Made by a program: the position numbers and the translations under genes. This document shows positions 35,821 through 44,998 of a stretch of DNA of 64,000 nt, piece by piece. Each line of letters opens with the position of its first letter. Within the stretch, counting starts at the first letter, position 1. This DNA is from an uncultured Pelagibacteraceae bacterium (GTDB taxonomy: Bacteria; Pseudomonadota; Alphaproteobacteria; Pelagibacterales; Pelagibacteraceae), in assembly GCA_902611145.1 (NCBI GenBank), contig CACLYO010000002.1, forward strand, positions 62,001-126,000, read 5' to 3'. Under the pieces are notes generated by a model. The model had not been told where the DNA came from, ran no database searches, and was given only the letters and a program-made list of their open reading frames with translations.

Positions 35821-36711
35821 ATGAAAATATTTGATTGTTTTTTGTATTTTGATGAAGAAATAGTCCTGGATACAAGGCTAAATTACCTAAATCCATACGT
35901 GGATTATTTCATAATAATTGAGTCTTGTTTCACTCACCGTGGAGATAGAAGAGAATTAAATTTTGATATTAATAGATATAATAAATTCAAAGATAAAATT
36001 ATTTATAAAGTCTATGACCAAATTCCAAATAAAATTGATAAGATTTTTGAAAATGATGATGAAATTACAAAATCTACTAAATATATTATGAATGCTCTTT
36101 ATAGAGAAAATGGTCAAAGAAATTTCATAAGTGAAGGAATTAAAGAAGCTAATAATCAAGATTTGATATTAATTTCAGATGTAGACGAAATACCTAATTT
36201 ATCAAATATTGATCTTAAAACAGTTAGTCAAAAAATAATCTGCTTTAAACAAGATATGTTTTATTACAAATTTAATTTAAAAATTCCAAATTTTAAATGG
36301 ACTGGAACAAAAGCATGTAGAAAAAAAGATTTGATAAATCCACAATGGTTAAGAAATATTAAAGATCGTAAATACCCTTTCTATAGACTTGATATTTTTT
36401 TTTCCAAAACGAAATATATGGATATAAAGTTCGTAGAAAAAGGAGGATGGCACTTTTCAAATATTAAGACAGCTGAAGAAATAGAACATAAATTAAAATC
36501 TTACCTTCATCACAGAGAATTCGATATTAAATCATTAACAACTGAAGAAATAAAAAAAATAATGAAAAATAAACAAGCTATTTATGATTTAACTGTTGAT
36601 AAAAGGCAAAATAAAATAGGAACCGGAAGTAAATTAGTCAAACTTGGATTTGATGATTTGCCAGAGTACATTAAAAATAATAGAGAAAATTATAAAAATT
36701 GGTTAGATTAA
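35821..36711 (+). CDS. Glycosyltransferase family 17 protein (MGAT3-like)
   Basis: A 296-residue protein of family GT17, named for eukaryotic beta-1,4-mannosyl-glycoprotein N-acetylglucosaminyltransferase. The start MKIFDCFLYFDEEIVLDTRLNYLNPYVDYFIIIES is typical. The metal-binding site is DLILISDVDEIPNL near residue 119, followed by GWHFSNIKTAEEIEHKLKSYLHHREF, with the conserved WH and a Ser/His-rich end. It probably adds GlcNAc or a similar sugar to a surface glycan. It stands alone with its own promoter region and no neighbouring sugar genes. Confidence 0.88.
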   Translation: MKIFDCFLYFDEEIVLDTRLNYLNPYVDYFIIIESCFTHRGDRRELNFDINRYNKFKDKIIYKVYDQIPNKIDKIFENDDEITKSTKYIMNALYRENGQRNFISEGIKEANNQDLILISDVDEIPNLSNIDLKTVSQKIICFKQDMFYYKFNLKIPNFKWTGTKACRKKDLINPQWLRNIKDRKYPFYRLDIFFSKTKYMDIKFVEKGGWHFSNIKTAEEIEHKLKSYLHHREFDIKSLTTEEIKKIMKNKQAIYDLTVDKRQNKIGTGSKLVKLGFDDLPEYIKNNRENYKNWLD

Positions 36712-36719
36712 AAAAGTAT

Positions 36720-37346
36720 CTAATACTGTATCGGCTTATCATCAATAGATCTCCATAGGTACCATGTAGCAACTGAACAATATGGGGAAAATCTTTTATA
36801 TAATTTATTTACAAAAGTTTTTGGTGGAAAATATTTTTTTTTATAGTTTTTAGATATAGCTCTTAATAAACCTATATCCTGAATGGGCCATATATTTTCT
36901 CTATTAAAAGTAAAAAGCAATATCATCTCTGCAGACCATCTACCAATTTGTCTTAAACTCGAAAGATAAATAATTGCTTCTTCATCAGTCATATTTTTTA
37001 TTAATTTTGGATTAAATGATTTGTTAGCAAATTTAATTGAAAGTTCTTTTATTCCTTTTACTTTTTGTCTGCTCAACCCACACATTTTAAGTTTTTGAGT
37101 AGTAATTTTTCTTACAATTTTAGGATTAATTTTTCCATTACAAGTCTTATAAAATTTTTTAAATACTGAGCTAGCAGCAGAAATACTAATTTGCTGACCT
37201 ATAATACTTTTGCATAAAGAAAAGAAAATATCTTTTCTGGTAGTTAAAGTCTTATCTCTATATTTTTTTATTAAAATTTTCATTCTATTATCTTTTTTTG
37301 ATAGATAATTCTTTGCCTTATTCCAATACTTAGGAGAATTAGTCAT
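36720..37346 (-). CDS. DNA-3-methyladenine glycosylase II-like (HhH-GPD)
   Basis: A 208-residue base-excision repair glycosylase of the AlkA branch. The FSLCKSIIGQQISISAASSVFKKF segment is the usual IxxQQxS helix. The helix-hairpin-helix is LRQIGRWSAEMILLFTFNR near residue 131, followed by the catalytic Asp in WPIQDIGLLRAIS. C-terminal YCSVATWYLWRS ends the domain. It lacks the N-terminal domain of E. coli AlkA and has no FeS cysteines. Its start overlaps the end of the EamA gene by 8 bases. Confidence 0.9.
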   Translation of the reverse strand: MTNSPKYWNKAKNYLSKKDNRMKILIKKYRDKTLTTRKDIFFSLCKSIIGQQISISAASSVFKKFYKTCNGKINPKIVRKITTQKLKMCGLSRQKVKGIKELSIKFANKSFNPKLIKNMTDEEAIIYLSSLRQIGRWSAEMILLFTFNRENIWPIQDIGLLRAISKNYKKKYFPPKTFVNKLYKRFSPYCSVATWYLWRSIDDKPIQY

Positions 37347-38220
37347 GCCTAGGAATTGAAACTTGTTTTTTCAAAATAATTTCCCTTCTAAAGATAATTA
37401 TTGAGGATATAATAACTAATAAGGCACCTGATAAAGTTTTAATTGTAGGTACTTCATTCCAAATAAAATAACCAAAAATTATTGCAAAAACTAATGCTAA
37501 ATATTTTAAAGGTGTCACAAGAGAAACTTCAGAAAATTTATAAGATTGACTTAACCATAAGTTTGCGACACCTCCAAAAACTCCTATTAAAGATAGTAAA
37601 AAAAAATCTTGTACAGTAGGCATTATCCATCCAAAAGGTATTGTGAATAAACTTGCAATTATTATTGCACCTGAAAAATTAAGAGAAATAAGCCATACAG
37701 GTTCAGTTGTTGAAAGTTGTCTAATTGCTATAGCCACATACGACAATCCTAGACAAAAAATTATTGGATAAATATAATATATGTTCAGAGAACTAAATCC
37801 TGGCTCTGTAATAATTATAATACCAAAAAAACCAACAAACACTGCAAGCCATCTATAAAAACCAACTCTCTCGCTTAAAAAAAATATTGAAAAAATTGTA
37901 GTAAAAATAGGTGCTGCAAATGAAATACTAACAACAGTAGCTAATGGCAAATTTCTCAATGCAATAAAAATAGCTATAAGGGCTATCAATCCAAATAAAC
38001 ACCTTAAAAAATGTAAACCAGCTCTTTTCGTATAATAAAAATTTTTAACTCTTTGTTTTGGAATTATAAAAAAATAAAATAATACTCCAAAAAAACCTCT
38101 AAAAAATAATACTTCACCTAAAGGATAGGTATGAGACCATTTAACAATTAAATCCATTATAGAAAACGCACAAACAGATAGAAACATGTATAAAAAGCCC
38201 AATTGATTTTTGGAAAGCAT
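37339..38220 (-). CDS. EamA/DMT-family transporter
   Basis: A 293-residue inner-membrane protein with ten predicted helices in two EamA repeats. The first repeat starts MLSKNQLGFLYMFLSVCAFSIMDLIVKW and contains EVLFFRGFFG. The second contains PVWLISLNFSGAIIIASLF and SQSYKFSEVSLVTPLKYLALVFAIIFGYFIWNE, the usual C-terminal half. Substrates in this superfamily are metabolites such as amino acids or nucleobases, and none can be assigned. It is divergent from msrA with 34 bases between starts. Confidence 0.9.
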   Translation of the reverse strand: MLSKNQLGFLYMFLSVCAFSIMDLIVKWSHTYPLGEVLFFRGFFGVLFYFFIIPKQRVKNFYYTKRAGLHFLRCLFGLIALIAIFIALRNLPLATVVSISFAAPIFTTIFSIFFLSERVGFYRWLAVFVGFFGIIIITEPGFSSLNIYYIYPIIFCLGLSYVAIAIRQLSTTEPVWLISLNFSGAIIIASLFTIPFGWIMPTVQDFFLLSLIGVFGGVANLWLSQSYKFSEVSLVTPLKYLALVFAIIFGYFIWNEVPTIKTLSGALLVIISSIIIFRREIILKKQVSIPRHD

Positions 38221-38254
38221 AAGAATAACTTTAGTTTAATTAAAACAATAATCA

Positions 38255-38698
38255 ATGGAAATAGCAATTTTAGCATTAGGATGTTTTTGGGGGCCAGAAA
38301 TAAAATTTAGTAAACTTAAAGGTATAATAAAAACTGAAGTAGGTTATTGTGGTGGAAATAACAAAATCACTACTTATGAAGAAGTATGTTTAGGTAATAC
38401 AAATCATGCTGAAGTTGTTAAATTAGACTTTGATTCTAATTTAATTTCTTACGAAATAATTTTAGATTATTTTTTTGAAATTCATGATCCAACAACATTA
38501 AATTCTCAAGGTCCCGATTTTGGAACTCAATACAGAAGTGAAATATTTTATTTAAATAATAATCAAAAAAATATTGCCGAAAAGGTTTTAGAAAGAAATA
38601 ATAAAAAATTGCTAGGTAAAATTGTTACACAATTATCATTGGCCAAAAATTACTGTCGAGCTGAAGAATATCACCAAAAATATTTAGAAAAAAAATAA
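38255..38698 (+). CDS. msrA: Peptide-methionine (S)-S-oxide reductase MsrA, short form
   Basis: MsrA repairs oxidised methionine. The catalytic cysteine is in ALGCFWGPEIKF near residue 9. VGYCGGNNKITTYEEVCLGNTNHAEVV and ILDYFFEIHDPTT are family motifs, and FGTQYRSEIFYLN follows. At 147 residues it is trimmed at both ends compared with the usual 170-210. The last motif, usually F-x-x-AExYHQ, reads NYCRAEEYHQ, placing an unusual cysteine there. The gene ends 1 base before sseA, and the two likely form one transcript with the efflux genes after them. Confidence 0.92.
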   Translation: MEIAILALGCFWGPEIKFSKLKGIIKTEVGYCGGNNKITTYEEVCLGNTNHAEVVKLDFDSNLISYEIILDYFFEIHDPTTLNSQGPDFGTQYRSEIFYLNNNQKNIAEKVLERNNKKLLGKIVTQLSLAKNYCRAEEYHQKYLEKK

Positions 38699-38699
38699 T

Positions 38700-39515
38700 A
38701 TGTCTTTAGTTTCAACTGATTGGTTAGAAAAAAATTTAAAAAAAATTAAATTAATTGATTGTTCTTGGCATTTGCCAAGTTCCAAAAGGGATCCTTATAA
38801 AGAGTATATTTATGAACATATACCTAATGCAATATTTTTTGATTTAGATAAAAATTCAGATCAAAACTCTGATTTACCTCATATGTTGCCAAACAAAAAT
38901 TCTTGGGAAAAAATTTTATCTTCAATGGGAATTTCCAATGAAGATAACCTAATCATTTATGACAATTCCGATCTTATTAGTTCTTGCAGGTGTTGGTATA
39001 GTTTTATTTATTTTGGACATAACCCAAAACTTGTTAGCATATTAAATGGAGGTTTAAAAAAATGGAAACTAGAAAATAGATCAATTAGTAATAATAAAAT
39101 AAGAACTAATAAATCAAATTATATTGCGAAAGAGAATAAAGAATTAGTTAAGGATAAAAAACAAATAGATGAAAATATTTTAAAAAAAAAATTTAAAGTT
39201 ATAGATGCTAGAAGTAAAGCAAGGTTTGAAGGCAAAGAAAAAGAGCCTAGAGAAGGTGTACGTAGCGGATCAATACCAAATTCTTATTGTTTGCCCTTTA
39301 AAGAATTAATAAATAAAAATTATACATTTAAAGAAAAAAACGAAATCTCAAAAAAATTTAAAAACATTTTAAAATCTGAAATTTCTAGTAATGTCGTTTT
39401 TTCGTGTGGTTCTGGTGTAACGGCGGCAGTTTTAGCTCTTGCATATTCTTTAATTGATAATACATATAGACCAGTTATTTATGATGGATCATGGGCGGAG
39501 TACGGAAAAGATTAA
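38700..39515 (+). CDS. sseA: 3-mercaptopyruvate / thiosulfate sulfurtransferase
   Basis: A 271-residue two-domain rhodanese. The N-terminal inactive domain starts VSTDWLEKNLKKIKLIDCSWHLP. The C-terminal domain holds KVIDARSKARFEGKEKEPREGVRSGSIPNS and the active loop FSCGSGVTAAVLALA. The CGSGVT loop points to mercaptopyruvate rather than thiosulfate (which has CRxGxx) as sulphur donor. It would transfer sulphane sulphur to cyanide, thiols or proteins. It starts right after msrA and precedes the RND efflux pair by 3 bases. Confidence 0.92.
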   Translation: MSLVSTDWLEKNLKKIKLIDCSWHLPSSKRDPYKEYIYEHIPNAIFFDLDKNSDQNSDLPHMLPNKNSWEKILSSMGISNEDNLIIYDNSDLISSCRCWYSFIYFGHNPKLVSILNGGLKKWKLENRSISNNKIRTNKSNYIAKENKELVKDKKQIDENILKKKFKVIDARSKARFEGKEKEPREGVRSGSIPNSYCLPFKELINKNYTFKEKNEISKKFKNILKSEISSNVVFSCGSGVTAAVLALAYSLIDNTYRPVIYDGSWAEYGKD

Positions 39516-39518
39516 TAT

Positions 39519-40388
39519 ATGAAAGCGTCAAAAAAAATTTTATCTTTAATCATTGTTTTTTTCTTAATTATTGCAATCGTAATTATTGCAAGAACAATGA
39601 TTGGAAATCATTTTAAAAAGAAATTTAGTAAAAAACCACCTCCAGGAATTATAGTTTTTAAAGTTGCTGAAAAATATTTTTCAGAAAATATTGAAAGTTT
39701 TGGTACTGCTATTCCAAAAAAAACAGAATCTTTTAGAATTCAAAAAAATAACTTAGCATCTGAATTGAAATTACAAAACTATGTTGATAAGGGTGCTGTG
39801 ATTGTTAAACTTAAAGATAAAAATATAATAGCCCCTTTTAGCGGTATATTAGGTTATAGAGGTCTTACAGAAGATGTATTGGGATCAGATAATTCAATAA
39901 TCATCACTTTAGACGATAGTTCAATAATATACGCTGACCTTAAAATTCCTGAAGCTTTTGCTTCAGTTATTAAAAAAGGTTTACCCATAGACGCAAAGTT
40001 TTCTGGATATAAAAATAAAATTTATAAAGGTGAAGTAGATGGTTTTTCAAGTAGAATTAATGCAGATACTAGGAGCCTTTTAACTCGAATTAAGATTGAT
40101 AATGAAAAATTTGAATTAATTCCAGGTTCACTATTGGAAGTTACAGTAAAATATAATGAACGCAGTTCTTTGGGAATTCCAGATACTAGTGTTATGCTAG
40201 AGGGAGATAATGCCTACGTTTACAAAGTAATTGAAAATAATAATGTAAATAAAACTAAAATTGAAACTGGAATCAGAAATAAAGGATCAGTTGAAGTTAT
40301 ATCTGGACTAAATGAAGGAGATATAATTGTTGCTGAAGGTTTAAAAAAAATAAATCCTAAAGGCAAAATCAAACCAATAAATAAATAA
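39519..40388 (+). CDS. RND efflux periplasmic adaptor (membrane fusion protein)
   Basis: A 289-residue HlyD-family adaptor. The N-terminal helix (about residues 6-25) is a signal anchor. The core has a lipoyl-like half-motif (VIVKLKDKNIIAPFSGILGYRGL), a beta-barrel (VDGFSSRINADTRSLLTRIKI) and a C-terminal domain ending near GLNEGDIIVAEGLKKI. The alpha-hairpin that docks with outer-membrane channels is very short, so this adaptor is compact compared with MexA/AcrA (~380). It overlaps the pump gene by one base. Confidence 0.9.
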   Translation: MKASKKILSLIIVFFLIIAIVIIARTMIGNHFKKKFSKKPPPGIIVFKVAEKYFSENIESFGTAIPKKTESFRIQKNNLASELKLQNYVDKGAVIVKLKDKNIIAPFSGILGYRGLTEDVLGSDNSIIITLDDSSIIYADLKIPEAFASVIKKGLPIDAKFSGYKNKIYKGEVDGFSSRINADTRSLLTRIKIDNEKFELIPGSLLEVTVKYNERSSLGIPDTSVMLEGDNAYVYKVIENNNVNKTKIETGIRNKGSVEVISGLNEGDIIVAEGLKKINPKGKIKPINK

Positions 40389-43300
40389 TGTTTATAACTG
40401 ATATAAGTATAAGAAGACCAGTAGTTGCATGGGTTATGTCTCTTATATTGATCGTATTTGGAATTTTTGTTTTTTGGAAATTACCTGTTAGAGAGTTACC
40501 ATCTGGAATACAGCCGCCAGTAGTACAAATAAAAGTTGACTATAAATCTGCATCTGCTCCAATAATAAATCAGGAAGTAACACAAGTTATCGAAGATGTT
40601 ATAGGTGGCGCAGAAGGTATTAAAAATATTGATTCTGTATCTGAAAATGGAAGAAGTACAATTAGTATTGAATTTGATACAGATATCAATTTAGATAATG
40701 CAGCCAATGATATAAGGGAAAGAGTGGCAAGAGTTGTAGATAATTTACCAGACGAAGCTAATGCTCCACAAATACTAAAACAAGCTGCTGGTTTTACAAC
40801 AACAATGTGGCTAGCTTTATCATCATCAACTTGGACTGACTTAGAGCTTGGAGATTATGCTGAAAGATACTTAGTTGATGATTTTTCAAGTGTTAAAAAT
40901 GTTGGAAGAATTTTAGTTGGAGGTTTGAGAGAATTAAGTGTCAGAGTTTGGATTGATCCAATAAAATTAGCTGCTAATAATTTAACTGTTCAGGAAGTTG
41001 AGTTAGCTTTAAGAAATGAAAATGTAAGTTTACCAGCAGGAACTTTAGAAGCAAACAATATAGATTTAACTTTAAATCTTGATAAATCTTATACCAATAT
41101 AAATCAATTAAAGAATCTTCCTGTAAAAAAAAATAAAAATAACATAGTTAGATTATCTGATGTCGCAAATATTGAGCTTGGTCCAGTATCTGAAAAGACT
41201 CTTTTTAAAGCTCAAAAAAAAAATAAACTTGATTTAAAAACTGTTGGTATTGGAATATATGCTAGAAGTGGTGCATCAACAGTAGAACTATCAAAAGATA
41301 TTAAAAAAAAAATTACCGAAGTAAAAAAAAAATTACCAGAAGGATTAAACTTAGAAATTGCTTTTAATAGAGCAACTTATGTTGGTGAGGCTATTGAAGA
41401 AGTTTATAAAACTTTATTTATAGCTTTTATTTTAGTTGTAATAATTATTTATTTATTTTTAGGAAATTTAAAAGCTGTAATTGTACCAGCAATTGCTTTA
41501 CCTGTAAGTCTTATTGCTTCTTTTCTTGGAATTTATCTATTTGGTTTATCAATAAATATATTTGTTTTACTAAGTTTTATTTTAGCAATTGGTATTATAA
41601 CCGACGACTCCGTCATAATGACTGATGCAATTTATAGAAGAATTGAAAATGGAGATAAGCCCCTTGTAGCTGCACATAAAGGTTCAAGGCAGATTACTTT
41701 TGCAATTATAGCAACCACTTTAATACTTATTGCAGTATTTATTCCATTAATTTTTATTGAAGGTATTGCAGGAACTTTATTTAGAGAGACTGCAATTGCT
41801 TTGTCTTTTTCGATTGTTGTATCATCTTTTGTCGCACTAACTTTGTCCCCAATGTTAGGCAGTAAATTCTTAAACATTAAAACTAAAAAAACAAAAGTTG
41901 CAGAAAAATTTTATAATTTTTTTAAATCATTTTCAAAATTTTATAATCAAACACTGCTTTATTGGCTACCTAAACAAAAAATGATAATTTCTTTTATTTT
42001 AATAATTATAATTTCATCAGTATTTCTATTTAATTTTTCTAAAAAAGAACTTCTACCCATGGAAGATAGAGGTGCTTATCTTATCATAGGATTTACAGAT
42101 GAAGGTAGCTCTTTTGAATATACTCAAGAAAGAGCTCAAGATATCGAAAAAAAATTAATACCTTTATTACAAGAAGATAATAGTCCTTACAGAAGATTTA
42201 TAATGAGAGTGCCAGGATTTGGTCGATCAAGCAATTCCTTCAACAGTTTTATAATTATAGCTTTATTAAATCATTGGGAAGATAGAGATAAAAATTCTCA
42301 AACAATTATGCGAGAGGCTATTGGAAAAATAGTAACTAATCCACAGGCTATTGCCTTTCCAATTTCTCCACAATCAATTAGAGTTTCAAATTATAATAAA
42401 CCAGTACAAATGGTTATTTTAGGAAGTACATATGAAGAATTACAAAAAGTACAAAATGAAGTAATTGCTAAACTAAGACGAAACAAAAACTTATCTAGAA
42501 TAGAATCTGATTATTCAAAAAATAAACCTGAAGTTAAATTAATTATTAATAAAAATAAAGCTAAAGATCTTGGTATATCTACTGAGCAAATAGGAAAAAC
42601 TCTTGAAATACTTTATGGAGGAAAAACTGTTACGACATTTAACAAATTAGGTAGAGAATATCCAATAATTTTACAACAGTATCTAGATGATAGAAGAAAT
42701 AAAGAAAGTTTAGCTAAAATTTTTGTCAGATCTGAAAATAATTCTAAATTAATCTCTTTAGCAAATTTAGTTGATTTTAAGGAAGAAGGATCAGCAAAAG
42801 TTCTTTCTAGATATAATAGACAAAATGCGGTTACTATTTCTGCAAATATTAATGAAAACTATTCTCTTGCAGAAGCAATTAAGTTTTTAGAAAAAACTAT
42901 GCAAGAAGTAGCACCTGAAAAACAAATTACCTGGAAAGGAAAGTCGGAAGAATTAAAAGAAACTACAAATGAATTGTATATTATATTTGCACTAGCTTTA
43001 TTGACGGCATATTTGGTTATGGCTGCAACCTTTAATTCATTTATACACCCATTTATAATAATAATGACTGTGCCACTTGCTGTATTTGGAGGTTTAGTAT
43101 TTATTTTATTCTTAAATAGTTCAATAAATATTTTTTCCCAAATAGCACTAGTAATTCTAATAGGAATATCAACAAAGAATAGCATCTTAATAGTAGATTA
43201 TGCTAATCAACTAAGAGCAACCGGGAAGAATATTGAAAATGCTATTAAAGAATCTTGTGAATTAAGATTTAGACCAATTATGATGACTTCATTAAGTACA

Positions 43301-43510
43301 ATGATTGCAATGCTACCATTAGTTATTGGAAATCTAGGACCTGGAGCTGGTGAAGGATCAAGACTAGCTGTTGGATCAACTATATTAGGAGGAATGATAA
43401 TTTCTACATTTTTTACCTTATATATAACACCAACAATGTACTTGCTGCTTGCAAAAAATACAAAAAGAATTGACTCAATAGATATTGAGCTAAAAAAACA
43501 ATTAAATTAA
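40388..43510 (+). CDS. RND-family efflux pump, inner-membrane subunit
   Basis: A 1040-residue proton-driven pump of the hydrophobe/amphiphile (HAE1) RND family. The N-terminus FITDISIRRPVVAWVMSLILIVFG is the usual first helix. The proton-relay aspartates are in ILAIGIITDDSVIMTDAIYRRIE near residue 405, and the partner lysine is in ILIGISTKNSILIVDYANQL near 925. Two large periplasmic loops follow helices 1 and 7. It works with the adaptor just before it. No TolC-type channel gene lies in the window. The substrate is not evident. Confidence 0.95.
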   Translation: MFITDISIRRPVVAWVMSLILIVFGIFVFWKLPVRELPSGIQPPVVQIKVDYKSASAPIINQEVTQVIEDVIGGAEGIKNIDSVSENGRSTISIEFDTDINLDNAANDIRERVARVVDNLPDEANAPQILKQAAGFTTTMWLALSSSTWTDLELGDYAERYLVDDFSSVKNVGRILVGGLRELSVRVWIDPIKLAANNLTVQEVELALRNENVSLPAGTLEANNIDLTLNLDKSYTNINQLKNLPVKKNKNNIVRLSDVANIELGPVSEKTLFKAQKKNKLDLKTVGIGIYARSGASTVELSKDIKKKITEVKKKLPEGLNLEIAFNRATYVGEAIEEVYKTLFIAFILVVIIIYLFLGNLKAVIVPAIALPVSLIASFLGIYLFGLSINIFVLLSFILAIGIITDDSVIMTDAIYRRIENGDKPLVAAHKGSRQITFAIIATTLILIAVFIPLIFIEGIAGTLFRETAIALSFSIVVSSFVALTLSPMLGSKFLNIKTKKTKVAEKFYNFFKSFSKFYNQTLLYWLPKQKMIISFILIIIISSVFLFNFSKKELLPMEDRGAYLIIGFTDEGSSFEYTQERAQDIEKKLIPLLQEDNSPYRRFIMRVPGFGRSSNSFNSFIIIALLNHWEDRDKNSQTIMREAIGKIVTNPQAIAFPISPQSIRVSNYNKPVQMVILGSTYEELQKVQNEVIAKLRRNKNLSRIESDYSKNKPEVKLIINKNKAKDLGISTEQIGKTLEILYGGKTVTTFNKLGREYPIILQQYLDDRRNKESLAKIFVRSENNSKLISLANLVDFKEEGSAKVLSRYNRQNAVTISANINENYSLAEAIKFLEKTMQEVAPEKQITWKGKSEELKETTNELYIIFALALLTAYLVMAATFNSFIHPFIIIMTVPLAVFGGLVFILFLNSSINIFSQIALVILIGISTKNSILIVDYANQLRATGKNIENAIKESCELRFRPIMMTSLSTMIAMLPLVIGNLGPGAGEGSRLAVGSTILGGMIISTFFTLYITPTMYLLLAKNTKRIDSIDIELKKQLN

Positions 43511-44106
43511 AAAATAATATATTTTCTAGTAGTTAAATATTTTCCACATTTTGAAAGTTGTCTCTTGTATTTATCTGACTGATTTTTAACTTTTTTTGCT
43601 AGTAAAATCACCTTTTGATTTTTTTTATAATTTTTATAATTACCCCACCCTTCATGATAAGCAATATACTGCCTGAAAGAGTCTTCTTTAGATATTTTTA
43701 ATATTTTCTCAGTTTTATCTGTATACCAGCCTATAAAATCAACACTATCCTTAAATCTAGATCTGGTGGCCAGAGGTTTGTTTGTTTCTTTTTTATATTG
43801 CTTCCAAGTTCCTTTAACTGCTTGAGAATATCCAAATGAGCTTGAAGGTCTTTTATAGGGAATTACTTTAAATATTTTTTGTCTATTAGGTTTTGCAAGC
43901 CAATCAAAATCTGACTCCATTTTAATTATAGCGAGCTGTAAGTGTATTGGAGTTCCCCATTTTTTTTCAGCTTTCTTTGCATGTTTATACCAAAGGTATC
44001 TTTCTGAAAAAATTGAGCACCCATCAGCTGTATTTTTAGGGATAGATGAACACGATACAAGGGTAAAGAATATTAAAATTAAAAAAATATTTTTATTTTT
44101 TGGCAT
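43507..44106 (-). CDS. Lytic transglycosylase-like lipoprotein (SLT fold)
   Basis: A 199-residue predicted lipoprotein with signal segment NIFLILIFFTLVSC (lipobox VSC, Cys near residue 19). The body has LQLAIIKMESDFDWLAKPNR, where the Glu is the likely catalytic residue. IPYKRPSSSFGYSQAVKGTWKQY and FIGWY...YIAYHEGWGNY are further features of an alphaproteobacterial SLT-like family, as I recall it. It would act on peptidoglycan at the outer membrane. I start it at 44106 because the longer reading (44184) lacks a signal peptide. The first bases overlap the end of the nuclease gene. Confidence 0.8.
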   Translation of the reverse strand: MPKNKNIFLILIFFTLVSCSSIPKNTADGCSIFSERYLWYKHAKKAEKKWGTPIHLQLAIIKMESDFDWLAKPNRQKIFKVIPYKRPSSSFGYSQAVKGTWKQYKKETNKPLATRSRFKDSVDFIGWYTDKTEKILKISKEDSFRQYIAYHEGWGNYKNYKKNQKVILLAKKVKNQSDKYKRQLSKCGKYLTTRKYIIF

Positions 44107-44599
44107 TCTTTCTCCAATCCCATGGCATTTCAAATTCTCCTTGCCATATTCCTTTTTTATCTTTTTTTGCTTCAATCTCTTCACTTAAATATTTTTTAGA
44201 ATATTTTTGATATGATACAGCATATCCATTTCTCACCAGCCATGAATTAATATTTAATTTATCCCTAAAACAAATGGCTAATTTTCTTTGATATCTATCT
44301 TTTCCCTCAACATGGCATTTGATAATATTTTTATTTATAAGTTTTTTTAATTTTTCTGTTGAAATTTCTCCACACGGATATTTTTTTTTAAATGAAAAAA
44401 ATGAAATAGTAAAAAAATTTTTCTCACACATTTGTTTTTTTTCAGGTGCATCAATTCCGAAAAGTCTAATTTTATTATTATTAATTTTAATAGTATCTCC
44501 GTCTGTAACAACTGCTGATCCTGAAATTATTTCACTTTGAGAATTTTGTAAAAAAAAAAAAATAAAAAATACAGTACTAAAAAAATATTTTTTTTGCAT
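44093..44599 (-). CDS. Secreted thermonuclease (SNase) family protein
   Basis: A 168-residue protein with a signal peptide (first ~22 residues), so exported. The staphylococcal-nuclease fold is recognisable: TDGDTIKINNNKIRLFGIDAPE near residues 32-53 (metal and catalytic residues), GKDRYQRKLAICFRDKLNINSWLVRNGYAV, and a C-terminal MPWDWRK tail. It may degrade extracellular or periplasmic nucleic acid and so could scavenge nucleotides or phosphorus. It overlaps the VanZ-like gene upstream and the lipoprotein downstream. Confidence 0.9.
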   Translation of the reverse strand: MQKKYFFSTVFFIFFFLQNSQSEIISGSAVVTDGDTIKINNNKIRLFGIDAPEKKQMCEKNFFTISFFSFKKKYPCGEISTEKLKKLINKNIIKCHVEGKDRYQRKLAICFRDKLNINSWLVRNGYAVSYQKYSKKYLSEEIEAKKDKKGIWQGEFEMPWDWRKNAKK

Positions 44600-44966
44600 A
44601 ATATATAATATACGTAATTAATAACGATATAAAGACACCAATAATATTCCCGTATAAATCTGAAATCTGAAAACTCCTTTCAGGAATTATTATATGTAAT
44701 AATTCCAAAAATATTGAAATCGAAAATAAATAAAAAATTATTAAATTTCTTTTATTTTTAAAATAACAAAAAAAACCCAATAAAGATAAAAATATAAAAG
44801 CGTAAATATGATTTGATGAAATTTCTGAAAAACTAAAAATAAAATCTTTTGTTAACTGAGGTTGTTTACTAACATTTCCATATAATAGCAAACCTAATAT
44901 GCTACCTGGATATAAGTAAATAATAAAAAATAATATATTTAATATGTGAAAAAATAATTTTGCCAT
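44577..44966 (-). CDS. VanZ-like small membrane protein
   Basis: A 129-residue protein with four predicted membrane helices. The C-terminal half, LFSISIFLELLHIIIPERSFQISDLYGNIIGVFISLL, has the conserved Glu and the D-x-x-x-N-x-x-G pattern of VanZ-like proteins. Functions in this family are mostly unknown, and nothing here links it to glycopeptide resistance. It overlaps the nuclease gene by 23 bases and is divergent from gpmA. Confidence 0.75.
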   Translation of the reverse strand: MAKLFFHILNILFFIIYLYPGSILGLLLYGNVSKQPQLTKDFIFSFSEISSNHIYAFIFLSLLGFFCYFKNKRNLIIFYLFSISIFLELLHIIIPERSFQISDLYGNIIGVFISLLITYIIYYAKKIFF

Positions 44967-44998
44967 ATACTAAATAATCTTATAAATAAAATTTAGTA

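Noticed and set aside
44107-44184. Longer start for the transglycosylase-like lipoprotein (ATG at 44184).
   Set aside because: It adds 26 charged residues before the signal segment, which would spoil the lipoprotein signal, and lies entirely inside the nuclease gene.
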